From CAZUMH01 sp964621645 (GTDB taxonomy: Bacteria > Zhuqueibacterota > QNDG01 > JAGLOF01): a stretch of 36,106 bases of DNA. The translations under genes were made by a program, and so were the position numbers. Under the pieces are notes generated by a model, which made no database searches, was not told where the DNA came from, and was given only the letters and a program-made list of their open reading frames with translations. The stretch covers positions 1 through 36,106 of the forward strand of contig CAZUMH010000025.1 of assembly GCA_964621645.1 (NCBI GenBank). Direction: 5' to 3'. This document shows, one piece after another, positions 25,125 through 32,822 of the stretch. The first letter of the stretch is position 1; each line of letters begins with the position of its first letter.

Positions 25125-26462
25125 CTACTCCCGTGCCAGCTGCTGCAGCGTGTCTATGCGTGCTCCCCGGGCCAGCAGTTCCCNNNNNNNNNNGTAAACA
25201 CATCGCCAGGCACCGTATTTAATCCCGCTGAAAAAGCTGTTATGCCAGAGGATGGTCATCTGCCCCCGGAAGCGATCCACTTCGTCCAGGATATACTTCG
25301 CGTCCCGGAGAGATTCCTCAGGGGTCAGTTCCATATATTTGTTGTAGGTCTGATCCATGATCTGCAGAGGAAATTCCACCAGGGTGGCGGGCCGCTCCTT
25401 CACGGTATGGTAAGGCCGGCAGGGCCAGACGCAACCGTTGCGGAAGCCGGTCGTTTCGGCAAATCCGAGACTGCTGTCATAGCGCATCCCCGCCGCTTCC
25501 AGGGTGTCCAGGGCTTCAGGCAGGCGGAAGGCCAGAAAGTGGAACCTGTTCCCCGCTGTCCCCGCTCCCAGAAGAGAGGCTTCCGCTTTCAGCCTGGCAG
25601 GATCCGCGGCACTGCCGATGCTGCCGTGCAGGGCCACTTCGCTGCCCTGACTGCGGATCCGTTCCATCTGGCGGCGGATGGAAGGGCTCACCGCCGAATA
25701 ATCGCCGCCCCGTCTGAGATCGACCCGTTTTGTGCCAATGAAGAAGAACGTGGATCTGACGCCCAGCTCTCTTTCACAGGCGAGAATTTCCTCGAAGTTG
25801 AACCAGACATCGCGGCCCGTCAGTCTGTGTCCCAACAGCCGCAGCGCGGTGAGGATGCGTCCCCGGGAAAGCGCCAGATATCCGTCCTCCAGAAATCCCA
25901 GCCGGCAGCGGTCTATATCGTGGGTCAGGGCGGCGCTTAATCCTCCCTTCACTACCGGGACGGGACCGCCGCCGCGGCCCAGGGCCTCAGCCAGAAGGTC
26001 TAAGTAGTAATTGACCACCGGATAGCGGTGTATCCCCTCCCGAACCAGGAAACTTTCGCCGGCGGCAAGCCGGGCGGGCGGACCGGAAGGGAGGATCTGT
26101 GACTCTTGCCAGCAGGAGAGGAAAAAGAATGCCGAAAGCAGCAGGTCGAATCCGATAGTCCAGGTACCATCCCGACAGAAGAGGATATCGCCGTCAGGAC
26201 CGCCGAAGAGGGCCGGCAGCCGTTTCCCTTCCCGGGTGAACCAGGATATCCTTTCAGGCAGAGGGCTTCCAGAGCTGAAGAATGCAAGGGCTTCCGGCCC
26301 CGGCGGAATCCGCAGGTCGGCTTCTTCTTTTTGCGCACCGTACTGGATAGTGAATGGACGTTCGATTTGGTAGTGTTCCTGAAATATAGTGAGTACATAG
26401 CGCAGCCGCGGTTCCAACCGCCGGTAGGCGTCATCGATCAGGAGGGTTATCGTGCCGTCCAT
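25125..26462 (-). CDS. Polysaccharide deacetylase family protein (contains assembly gap)
   Basis: About 445 residues from the ATG at 26462, which has GGGGAG seven bases upstream; the frame could open 14 codons earlier but that would overlap the preceding gene. The N-terminal third (about 1-130) looks like the extra domain of Bacteroidota-type deacetylases (DUF7033-like). The NodB-like domain then shows ALTHDIDRC (metal/catalytic acid motif), RSTFFFIGTKR, EVALHGSIGS (metal-site histidine), MRYDSSLGF and ILWHNSFFSG near the end. It would remove acetyl groups from an N-acetylated sugar, fitting the glycan array. Ten unknown bases at 25184-25193 fall about 20 residues before the stop. The frame continues sensibly across them, so the gene is probably intact. 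Confidence 0.85.
   Translation of the reverse strand: MDGTITLLIDDAYRRLEPRLRYVLTIFQEHYQIERPFTIQYGAQKEEADLRIPPGPEALAFFSSGSPLPERISWFTREGKRLPALFGGPDGDILFCRDGTWTIGFDLLLSAFFFLSCWQESQILPSGPPARLAAGESFLVREGIHRYPVVNYYLDLLAEALGRGGGPVPVVKGGLSAALTHDIDRCRLGFLEDGYLALSRGRILTALRLLGHRLTGRDVWFNFEEILACERELGVRSTFFFIGTKRVDLRRGGDYSAVSPSIRRQMERIRSQGSEVALHGSIGSAADPARLKAEASLLGAGTAGNRFHFLAFRLPEALDTLEAAGMRYDSSLGFAETTGFRNGCVWPCRPYHTVKERPATLVEFPLQIMDQTYNKYMELTPEESLRDAKYILDEVDRFRGQMTILWHNSFFSGIKYGAWRCVYXXXXELLARGARIDTLQQLARE
25184..25193. other. Assembly gap (10 Ns)
   Basis: A run of ten N characters near the 3' end of the deacetylase gene. A fixed run of 10 is a typical scaffolding placeholder, so the true length is unknown. 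However, the deacetylase frame read into the gap as RCVY continues after it as ELLARGARIDTLQQLA, a natural ending for this family, so the true missing length is probably close to 10 modulo 3. Confidence 0.95.
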
Positions 26463-26466
26463 GTCG

Positions 26467-27789
26467 TTACTCCCCGCTCCGGCGGCCTTCATGAAGTTCA
26501 TCAAAAATTGCGGCCAGTCTGCCGGTCAGCTCCCGCTTTTCCAGCTGTGCGATCTCTGCTTCCTTCCCCTGGTACGTCAGTCTTCCATCCTGCCAGGCCA
26601 GCAGGTATTCTTCCAGCACCCGGGAAATTTTTTCGGGATCTTCCGGCGGGGCCACTGATCCGGCCGAGAGCCGCCGCACCAGGTCGGCTGCCTCTCCCTC
26701 AGGCGCCAGGGCCAGCACCGGCCGCCGGGCCGCCAGATACTCGTAGAGCTTGCCCGTGACGATTCCGGCGCTCACCGGGGCCTCGTCGATGAGGAGAAGA
26801 AGCAGATGGGATTGGATTAAATAGCGGACGCACTTCCGGTGCTCCACATAATCGATCTGTTCCACCATGTCTCCGAAGGGCTCGAAAAAACGCTTCAGGC
26901 GGTAGTCGATGCGGCCTACGAAACGGATCAGCAGGGACTGTTTGAACTCGGGCCGGCGCTCCAGCAGGAGCCGTACGGCCTGGAGGAACCGGGAAGGGTC
27001 CCTGCGACCGTAGAGGGAACCGGTGTGGGTAATGGTAAATCGTTTCTGGGACGGTGTTTCTGCAATACCCTCGAAGTCGGCGCCGTCGAATCCGTTGCGC
27101 AACACCAGGAACTTTTCCGTCCGCTGCAGCCCGGTGCGATCGATCATATCCTGCCTCACCCACTCGGTGGAGGCGATGAGCCGGTCGGCCCGGTGCAACA
27201 CCGAACGTTCCTGATGCCGGTCGATCATTCCGGGGATGAGCCAGCGCCGGGGCGAGGTGAGCCATTTCCAGGAATCGCGGAATTCCGCCGCCCAGGGCAG
27301 GCCGCTTCGACGCTGCAGGGCCCGGGCCACTAAGTGGCCGCTGGAGGGAGGACCGGAACTGAAGATCATATCGACGTTCTGATCCCGGATGGCCCTCAGG
27401 CCCGCGGGAACCGCGGTAAGGGGCCAGAAACAGCGGGCGTCGGGGATGAAGAAAGTGGCCCGCACCAGCTCGGAGATCTTTTCCGAAAAGGAGGATGTCC
27501 TCTCCTGGCCCAGGGACGGGATATCGGTGGAAGCGCCCGTTTCCTTGCCGGTGAAGGCCCGGTAGAGCGCGTACGGTTCGAAGATGGAGGTGCGGATCAC
27601 CGCCACATCCAGGCTCACTTCCTTCAGCAGGGATTCATCCCGGACCGGATAATCGGCCTTTTCGTTAACCGTGAGGACCACGGGCCGCCAGCCCCTCTCG
27701 GGAAGATACTTGACGAATTTCAGGATACGCTGCACCCCCGCTCCCCCGGAGGGAGGCCAGTAGTAGGCAATGACCAGAACCGTTTTCAT
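26467..27789 (-). CDS. Glycosyltransferase family 4 (B)
   Basis: A 440-residue GT-B glycosyltransferase. From the ATG at 27789 it opens with MKTVLVIAYYWPPSGGAGVQ, a standard GT4 N-terminus with the glycine-rich acceptor-domain loop. The 88 codons open upstream of this ATG are out-of-frame sequence of the preceding gene. The C-terminal domain has ITHTGSLYGRRDP and KLYEYLAARRPVLALAPEGE, the usual donor-binding motif. Only a weak GGAG is seen, 11 bases before the ATG. The stop lies 4 bp before the deacetylase ATG. Relatives are common in Bacteroidota capsule and exopolysaccharide loci. Sugar specificity is not predictable. Confidence 0.87.
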   Translation of the reverse strand: MKTVLVIAYYWPPSGGAGVQRILKFVKYLPERGWRPVVLTVNEKADYPVRDESLLKEVSLDVAVIRTSIFEPYALYRAFTGKETGASTDIPSLGQERTSSFSEKISELVRATFFIPDARCFWPLTAVPAGLRAIRDQNVDMIFSSGPPSSGHLVARALQRRSGLPWAAEFRDSWKWLTSPRRWLIPGMIDRHQERSVLHRADRLIASTEWVRQDMIDRTGLQRTEKFLVLRNGFDGADFEGIAETPSQKRFTITHTGSLYGRRDPSRFLQAVRLLLERRPEFKQSLLIRFVGRIDYRLKRFFEPFGDMVEQIDYVEHRKCVRYLIQSHLLLLLIDEAPVSAGIVTGKLYEYLAARRPVLALAPEGEAADLVRRLSAGSVAPPEDPEKISRVLEEYLLAWQDGRLTYQGKEAEIAQLEKRELTGRLAAIFDELHEGRRSGE

Positions 27790-27808
27790 AGGGGAGTCGA
27801 CTCCGCTG

Positions 27809-28948
27809 CTAGGTATTCGGGGTCTGGACGGCGGCCAGTTCCTCCACCGTCTCACACATCCGTTCCCAGGAATATTTCTTTTTCTCCCTGCGGATGTTGG
27901 CAGTGAACCCGTCTCTCTTCTTGGAGCGGAAAAAAGAGAGCACGGCCCGGGCCACCTCCCGGGGATTATCGGGCTCCACCACGTATCCGGTTTTTCCGTG
28001 GGGAACCGTCTCGGGCAGCCCGCCCACGGCGGTGACCACCACCGGTTTTTCATAGTGGTAGGCTATCTGAACGATACCGCTCTGGGTTGCGGTCCGGTAG
28101 GGCAGCACCACTAAATCCGCGGCGCTGAAATAGAGGGTCACATCCTGATTGGGGATGAAATCATCATAGAGAGAGATCAGTCCCTCCCGGTCCAGGTCCC
28201 GGATAAGCGCCAGCGCTTCCTCCCTGCCCTCGTAGAATTCACCGCAGACCAGAAGCCGCACCCTGCGCTCCTGCCAGATATAGGGCATTGCCTTGATCAA
28301 ACAGGGAAGCCCCTTATAGGCGCGGATATAGCCGAAATAGAGGATCACCTCTTTTCCCTCAATCCCCAGCAGTCCGCGCGCCTCGCTTTTGGGAAGGGCC
28401 GGGGGAAAGATGTCGTACACCGGATGGGGTGTTTCCCGAAACTCCGCTCCGGGTTTCAGTCGCATCAGATCCTCCCGGACTGAAGCCGACTGCACAATAA
28501 AGGCATCCACAAACCTCAGTCCCAGCCAGGTAAGAAAGCTGTCTCCAGGCTTTTTCTCGTGGGGGACAATATTATCGCAGATATAGATCACCCGGACTCC
28601 CAGAAATTTTCTGGCGGGCCAGGAAATTGCCGCGTAGCAGGGGGCGAAAAAAGGCATCCAGTATTTGAAGAGGATTACCTCCGGCCTGAGCCGCCGCAGC
28701 CAGAAAAAAGCCCGCAGCCAGCTGAAGGGATTGATCGAATCCAGGAGCGGGGTCGACGAAACGGGAATCAGCTCCTCACCCTCATCCTTCTGTGTCTTGC
28801 CCGGGAAAAAAATGGACGGATACTGCCGCCGGAAAGAGAGGACCCGCACCTGGTGGCCCCGCTGGCTGAGATGGCTGTAGAGAGCGGCCACATAATGGGC
28901 GATGCCACCCCGCAGGGGATAGGCGGGGCCGATGAGCACAATCCGCAT
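27809..28948 (-). CDS. Glycosyltransferase family 4 (C)
   Basis: A 379-residue GT-B enzyme. It opens with MRIVLIGPAYPLRGGIAHYV (acceptor-domain loop). The donor domain includes VILYFGYIRAYKGLPCLIKA, LVVLPYRTATQSGIVQIAYH and EKPVVVTAVGGLPETV, all regular GT4 blocks, with the usual glutamate of the EX7E motif replaced by serine/glycine as in several relatives. The ATG at 28948 has GGAG seven bases upstream and starts one base after the stop of the GT2 gene. It ends 19 bp before GT4 (B). It should act in the cytoplasm on the growing lipid-linked glycan. Confidence 0.88.
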   Translation of the reverse strand: MRIVLIGPAYPLRGGIAHYVAALYSHLSQRGHQVRVLSFRRQYPSIFFPGKTQKDEGEELIPVSSTPLLDSINPFSWLRAFFWLRRLRPEVILFKYWMPFFAPCYAAISWPARKFLGVRVIYICDNIVPHEKKPGDSFLTWLGLRFVDAFIVQSASVREDLMRLKPGAEFRETPHPVYDIFPPALPKSEARGLLGIEGKEVILYFGYIRAYKGLPCLIKAMPYIWQERRVRLLVCGEFYEGREEALALIRDLDREGLISLYDDFIPNQDVTLYFSAADLVVLPYRTATQSGIVQIAYHYEKPVVVTAVGGLPETVPHGKTGYVVEPDNPREVARAVLSFFRSKKRDGFTANIRREKKKYSWERMCETVEELAAVQTPNT

Positions 28949-28949
28949 A

Positions 28950-29918
28950 CTAGCGCTCCAGTCGTTTCTGGATAGGATAGTGATGAGAAGCGGCCTGGGA
29001 GCGGGTGATCATCTCGCCGATAAGGCCGATGGAGACAAACTGAACTCCCACGATGACCAGGAGCACCCCGATGAAAAGCAAAGGGCGGTTGCTCAGGTAC
29101 GCTTTCACAATGATCCGCATGAGAACCAGGTAAACGGTGATCGCCGATCCGGCCAGGGTGGTGAGGGCGCCGACCAGTCCGAAAAGATGCATGGGGCGGC
29201 GCATGTAGCTGTTCAGAAAAAGTACGGTCAACAGATCGAAGGCGCCCCTGAGAAGGCGGGAGGCCCCGAATTTGGTTCTGCCGTAGATACGGGGCCGGTG
29301 ATTGACCACGATCTCGCCGATACTGAATCCTTCCCGTTTGGCCAGCACCGGGATGTAGCGGTGCAGTTCTCCGTAGAGGCTGATGGTCCGGACCACTTCC
29401 CTGCGATAGGCCTTGAGACCGCAGTTAAAATCATGGATCTTGATGCCGCTGACCCGCGCGGTCACCCAATTGAAGAATTTTGAGGGCCAGCGTTTGGAAA
29501 TGGGATCGCGCCGCTTCTTTTTCCATCCGGAAACCAGGTCGTACCCCTCCCGCAGCGCGGCCAGCAGGCGGGGGATCTCGGCCGGATCGTCCTGCAGGTC
29601 GGCATCCATGGTGATGACGTACTCCCCTCTGGCCTCCGCGAATCCCGCTGAGAGAGCTTCGGATTTGCCGCAGTTGCGCCGGAGCTGAAAGACACGGACT
29701 CGCTTGTTTTTCCGGAACAGGTCCTCCAGGACCGCGAAGGAGCCGTCCCGGGAACCGTCGTCGATATAAATTACTTCATAATCGAGATGCTCTTTACGGC
29801 AAACCTGGTCGATCTCCCGCTGCAGCTGCGGCAGTGATTCCTCCTCATCATAAAGCGGAACAACCACGGAGAGAAGCAGCCGCGGGCTTTCAGCACCTGA
29901 TTTCTCAGAGTCTGACAA
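28950..29918 (-). CDS. Glycosyltransferase family 2, polyprenyl-phosphate type
   Basis: A 322-residue GT-A enzyme of the DPM1/GtrB/ArnC/CsbB type, which charges undecaprenyl phosphate with a single sugar. The catalytic domain has VVPLYDEEESLPQL, IYIDDGSRDGS, the DxD-type metal site TMDADLQDDPAEIP, and FNCGLKAYRREV. Two C-terminal membrane helices (about 235-258 and 270-298) complete the typical architecture. The start is TTG at 29918, supported by a good GGAGGG seven bases upstream; it overlaps the DUF4292 gene by 14 bp. As YfhO-type GT-C enzymes use polyprenyl-phosphate sugars, this gene is a candidate partner for the yfhO gene of the same array. Confidence 0.9.
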   Translation of the reverse strand: MSDSEKSGAESPRLLLSVVVPLYDEEESLPQLQREIDQVCRKEHLDYEVIYIDDGSRDGSFAVLEDLFRKNKRVRVFQLRRNCGKSEALSAGFAEARGEYVITMDADLQDDPAEIPRLLAALREGYDLVSGWKKKRRDPISKRWPSKFFNWVTARVSGIKIHDFNCGLKAYRREVVRTISLYGELHRYIPVLAKREGFSIGEIVVNHRPRIYGRTKFGASRLLRGAFDLLTVLFLNSYMRRPMHLFGLVGALTTLAGSAITVYLVLMRIIVKAYLSNRPLLFIGVLLVIVGVQFVSIGLIGEMITRSQAASHHYPIQKRLER

Positions 29919-30693
29919 TGGTAGTCCCTCCAGGTATTTTCAAACTGAACCAGTCTTTCTTCAGGGCCGCGTTGGGCCGCATGGAATCGTAAAAAAGCGT
30001 CAACTGCTGTCTGGCATCATAGAGTGTAACGCGGACCATCCGGGGAAGATAGATGGACTTGATGCGGTTGAATTCACTGACATCCCAGGTCCACAGCTTG
30101 TTGCCCGCCGTATCCTCCTTTTCCCAGCGTGTCACGGCCCGGAAACGGGGATCGACCCAAAAATAGCCATCTGACTCGCTTTCGAGCCGGTAACGCTTTT
30201 TATCCAGGCTCAGCTGATACCGGCCTGATATATCTTCCCCTGCAGGAATTAGACCCACCAGACCCAGGAGAAGAGTGGAGTTATCCAGATCCAGGGGTAA
30301 AAGATCAAGGTCGCGCAGCCGTTGCGTGGAACCAAGATAGAGAGTATTTTGCAGGGGGACAAAAACCCTGCCGCTGTCACCGCTCAGGCAGCCGCTGGCG
30401 AAATCCAGACCCAGGGGGCCCTCCACTTTAAACCAGATGGAGTCCGGACGCACGGCCCTGAGGGTGAGCGTGGCCCGGTAGGAGCCTTCGGGCGAGGCCA
30501 CCGTCATCAATGCTTCTCCGCTGAAGGATGCCAGTTTCTCGCGATTGGCCTGCACCCGCTGCAGCACCGCATCCGGGCTGGCCGCCGGATCGAGGGAAGC
30601 TCCCCCTGAAAATAGCGCGGCACAGCCGTTTATAATCAAAACGGCCGGGAAAAAAACCATAAAAAAAATCCGGAATATTCTATTAGTGATCAC
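29905..30693 (-). CDS. DUF4292 outer-membrane lipoprotein (LolB-like fold)
   Basis: A 262-residue predicted lipoprotein. The GTG at 30693, overlapping the end of the TPR gene by 11 bp and with GGAG ten bases upstream, gives a signal peptide ending in LIINGC with the lipid cysteine. The frame is open 25 codons further but that part repeats TPR-gene sequence. The mature part contains NREKLASFSGEALMTVASPE, DSIWFKVEGPLGLDFASGCL and TRWEKEDTAGNKLWTWDVSEF, matching the beta-rich DUF4292 pattern, distantly related to LolA/LolB. It is expected at the outer membrane. The gene sits second in the glycan array, between a TPR protein and the GT2, so a role in lipid or glycan handling at the outer membrane is possible but unproven. 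Confidence 0.82.
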   Translation of the reverse strand: MITNRIFRIFFMVFFPAVLIINGCAALFSGGASLDPAASPDAVLQRVQANREKLASFSGEALMTVASPEGSYRATLTLRAVRPDSIWFKVEGPLGLDFASGCLSGDSGRVFVPLQNTLYLGSTQRLRDLDLLPLDLDNSTLLLGLVGLIPAGEDISGRYQLSLDKKRYRLESESDGYFWVDPRFRAVTRWEKEDTAGNKLWTWDVSEFNRIKSIYLPRMVRVTLYDARQQLTLFYDSMRPNAALKKDWFSLKIPGGTTIVRL

Positions 30694-32434
30694 GGTATAT
30701 CGGCTCCGGCTTGGGATTCTGCTTGTTCTCAACCGCCGCCCTGTCCAATTTGGCCCGGATGATTTCATTGTCAGGATCCAGCTTCAGGGATTCACGCCAA
30801 AACTGGACCGCCTTATCCATCTTCCCCGTCACCGCGTAGACATCCGCCAGGTGATCGGCCACCTCCGCGCTGATATTCCGTACCGCCCAGGCCTGCTCCA
30901 GGTAATCCAGGGCCTTGGCATTGTCTCCCAGCAGATGATATATCCAGCCCGCCGTGTCCAGAAAGGCCCCGTTTTCAGGCTCCTGCTTCAGCGCTTTCAA
31001 TACCATTTCGAGAGCCTTGGGCAGCTGCAGTCCGCGTTGGGAAAGGCTGTAACTGTAATTATTCAGGATAGTGCTGTTGTTCGGATCAAGCGACAGCGCC
31101 TTTTGATAGAGGCTGTCGGAAACAGCGTACCTGCCGATGGCATCATAGGCGGAGGCCAGGCTTCCCATAATGGGAACCTGCCGGACGGGATCGGCGACCA
31201 TTTCCAGGCACCGCTCCAGATAGGGGACCGACTCCAGATTGCGCCCCAGCTGGAGAAGAGTACTCCCTAAGAAATAGTTGGCGAAAAAACTGTTCCTGTC
31301 CCTTTCCAGAGCCTCCTTGAAATAAGCGGCGGCCTGCTCCAGGCTGTCAGCGGAAAGCAGGGCCCGGCCGCACTGCAGCCAGCCAGCTGGATTATCCGGA
31401 TAGAGCTCGGTAACCGGTTTGAACGCCTGAAATGCGGCGTCGTATTCTCCGTCTTCGAGGGAAAGCTGCCCCAGGTTCATTCTGGCCCGGGCGTCCTGGG
31501 GAAACTGTTCAATGGCATCGCGGTATACCGTCTTAGCCGAATCGGTCCTCCCCTTGGTGACCAGCACCGTTCCCAGTCCCAGCCAGCCGTTTACGTCCGT
31601 TGAGTCCGCCTCGATAGTTCTGCGGAAAAGGTCTTCGGCCGCGGACCAATCCTTTCTTGCTAAAAGAATATTGCCGAGACGGCCCACCGCTTCCGTAAGG
31701 GTGGGGACCAGCGCCACGGCCTTCTGATAATATTTCACGGCGCTGCTTGTGTCCGCCTTCGATTCGGAAATCATCCCCAAACGGGTAAGCGCCACGGCAT
31801 TATCAGGATCATCCTTAAGCATATCGAGATAAAGCTTCTCCCCCTTTTCCACATCCCCGTTCTGCAGGTAGGAATCCGCCAGAGCCGTCTGGATATCCAG
31901 TTCAGGGGCAGCGGCCCCGTCCAGATACTTTTGGTAAAAACCGATGGCGTTATCGAACTGCTCCCGGTCCTGGGCGATCATTCCCCGTCCCCGCAGTGCT
32001 TCAGCGTCACCCGGTTGGACCTTCAGCATGGAGGCGTAAACGCTGTCGGCCTGCTCAAGCTGCCTCCCCTGCAGATAGACCTGAGCCAGCAGACTCATTG
32101 CTTCAAGGTCTTCGGGATTGATACGCAGAGCGGTGTTAAGGTAGGCGATTCCTGCATCTCTTTTTCCCAGGACCAGGTAGTCCCTGGCCATGGCCAACGG
32201 GATATCGACGGAGGTCGAATCATACAGGAATGCCTCCTGGTAGGCCAGAAGTGCCGCCGCCGGATTGCGATCAAGGTCGTAGAGCACGCCATCCATATAT
32301 TTGCTGACGGCTCTGGGATCTGGTTCGTGCTGTGCTGTTTCAGCTTTCGTCGGCCGCACTGCCTGCCTGCCGCATTGGATCCAGATGGAGCTTAAGACCA
32401 GCAGGACAAGCAGGAAGACTGTTATTCGTTTCAA
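30683..32434 (-). CDS. TPR-repeat protein, exported
   Basis: A 583-residue protein with an N-terminal signal segment (about 1-20) ending in IWIQCG, a possible but non-canonical lipobox, followed by at least 12 tetratricopeptide repeats covering most of residues 55-570. Repeats such as AEDLFRRTIEADSTDVNGWLG and DYLEQAWAVRN are recognisable. TPR arrays bind other proteins; in polysaccharide loci they often serve in assembly or export. The start codon is TTG at 32434, with AGGA seven bases upstream. It is the first gene of the long minus-strand array and has a candidate promoter at 32503-32532. Its stop overlaps the DUF4292 start. An exact partner cannot be named. Confidence 0.87.
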   Translation of the reverse strand: MKRITVFLLVLLVLSSIWIQCGRQAVRPTKAETAQHEPDPRAVSKYMDGVLYDLDRNPAAALLAYQEAFLYDSTSVDIPLAMARDYLVLGKRDAGIAYLNTALRINPEDLEAMSLLAQVYLQGRQLEQADSVYASMLKVQPGDAEALRGRGMIAQDREQFDNAIGFYQKYLDGAAAPELDIQTALADSYLQNGDVEKGEKLYLDMLKDDPDNAVALTRLGMISESKADTSSAVKYYQKAVALVPTLTEAVGRLGNILLARKDWSAAEDLFRRTIEADSTDVNGWLGLGTVLVTKGRTDSAKTVYRDAIEQFPQDARARMNLGQLSLEDGEYDAAFQAFKPVTELYPDNPAGWLQCGRALLSADSLEQAAAYFKEALERDRNSFFANYFLGSTLLQLGRNLESVPYLERCLEMVADPVRQVPIMGSLASAYDAIGRYAVSDSLYQKALSLDPNNSTILNNYSYSLSQRGLQLPKALEMVLKALKQEPENGAFLDTAGWIYHLLGDNAKALDYLEQAWAVRNISAEVADHLADVYAVTGKMDKAVQFWRESLKLDPDNEIIRAKLDRAAVENKQNPKPEPIYRDH

Positions 32435-32502
32435 GGGTGGATCCTCATCTTGTTACTATATTTTCTTCTGTCCAGGGTGGGCAGAAAGCGAACTGATACT
32501 CT

Positions 32503-32532
32503 ATTCTACTCCGAAAATAGAGAAGAGTTCAA
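32503..32532 (-). promoter_or_regulatory. Candidate promoter of the TPR-led glycan array
   Basis: On the minus strand, TTGAAC (32527-32532) and TAGAAT (32503-32508, five of six consensus bases) are separated by 18 bases. Transcription would start near 32496, about 60 bases before the TTG start of the TPR gene. Confidence 0.45.
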
Positions 32533-32596
32533 GTGCGTTAAATTCCAAGTTTTAAATGTATTGCAAATCAGCTAAAATTCCAAGGAGAAAATCGAG

Positions 32597-32664
32597 GACC
32601 GGCGCATCCGTCCCCCCCGATCCAATACGTGATACACCGGATGGAGGACGTTCGGCGTCCGGTC
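32597..32664. repeat. Nested inverted repeats (possible structured RNA or binding site)
   Basis: Three perfect inverted repeats lie close together: GACCGG (32597-32602) with CCGGTC (32659-32664); CATCCG (32605-32610) with CGGATG (32638-32643); and GGACG (32646-32650) with CGTCC (32656-32660) around a TTCGG loop. The first and third overlap by two bases, so they cannot all form fully at once, as in a three-way or switching fold. No known riboswitch class is recognised. Confidence 0.35.
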
Positions 32665-32688
32665 GTCTGATCATCTTTTGATTCGCCC

Positions 32689-32717
32689 TTGACATTGAAG
32701 GATTATTTCTTTATTGT
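32689..32717 (+). promoter_or_regulatory. Sigma-70-type promoter before the UPF0316 gene
   Basis: A perfect -35 box TTGACA (32689-32694) is followed by a 17-base spacer and TATTGT (32712-32717, four of six). Transcription would start near 32724, giving a leader of about 100 bases before the ATG at 32823. Confidence 0.6.
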
Positions 32718-32822
32718 ATCCTCGACAATGCCGGTAATGAGAGAACAGCAGCCGGTGACAATATGGTGCGTGTTTCGGAGGACATTCGTCCCTGGGTACG
32801 GATACTGTGGAGAGTACTTTTT

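Larger units (their letters stand above)
32435..32822. other. Divergent intergenic region between the glycan array and UPF0316 gene
   Basis: This 388-bp stretch has no convincing gene. It holds a minus-strand promoter candidate (32503-32532) for the TPR-led array, a plus-strand promoter candidate (32689-32717) for the UPF0316 gene, and between them a GC-rich block with several inverted repeats (32597-32664). The left half is AT-rich, as expected of a regulatory region. Confidence 0.6.

Noticed and set aside
25092..25940. Open frame of 282 codons on the plus strand opposite the deacetylase
   Set aside because: It runs through the N-gap and opposite conserved deacetylase motifs; no family resemblance.
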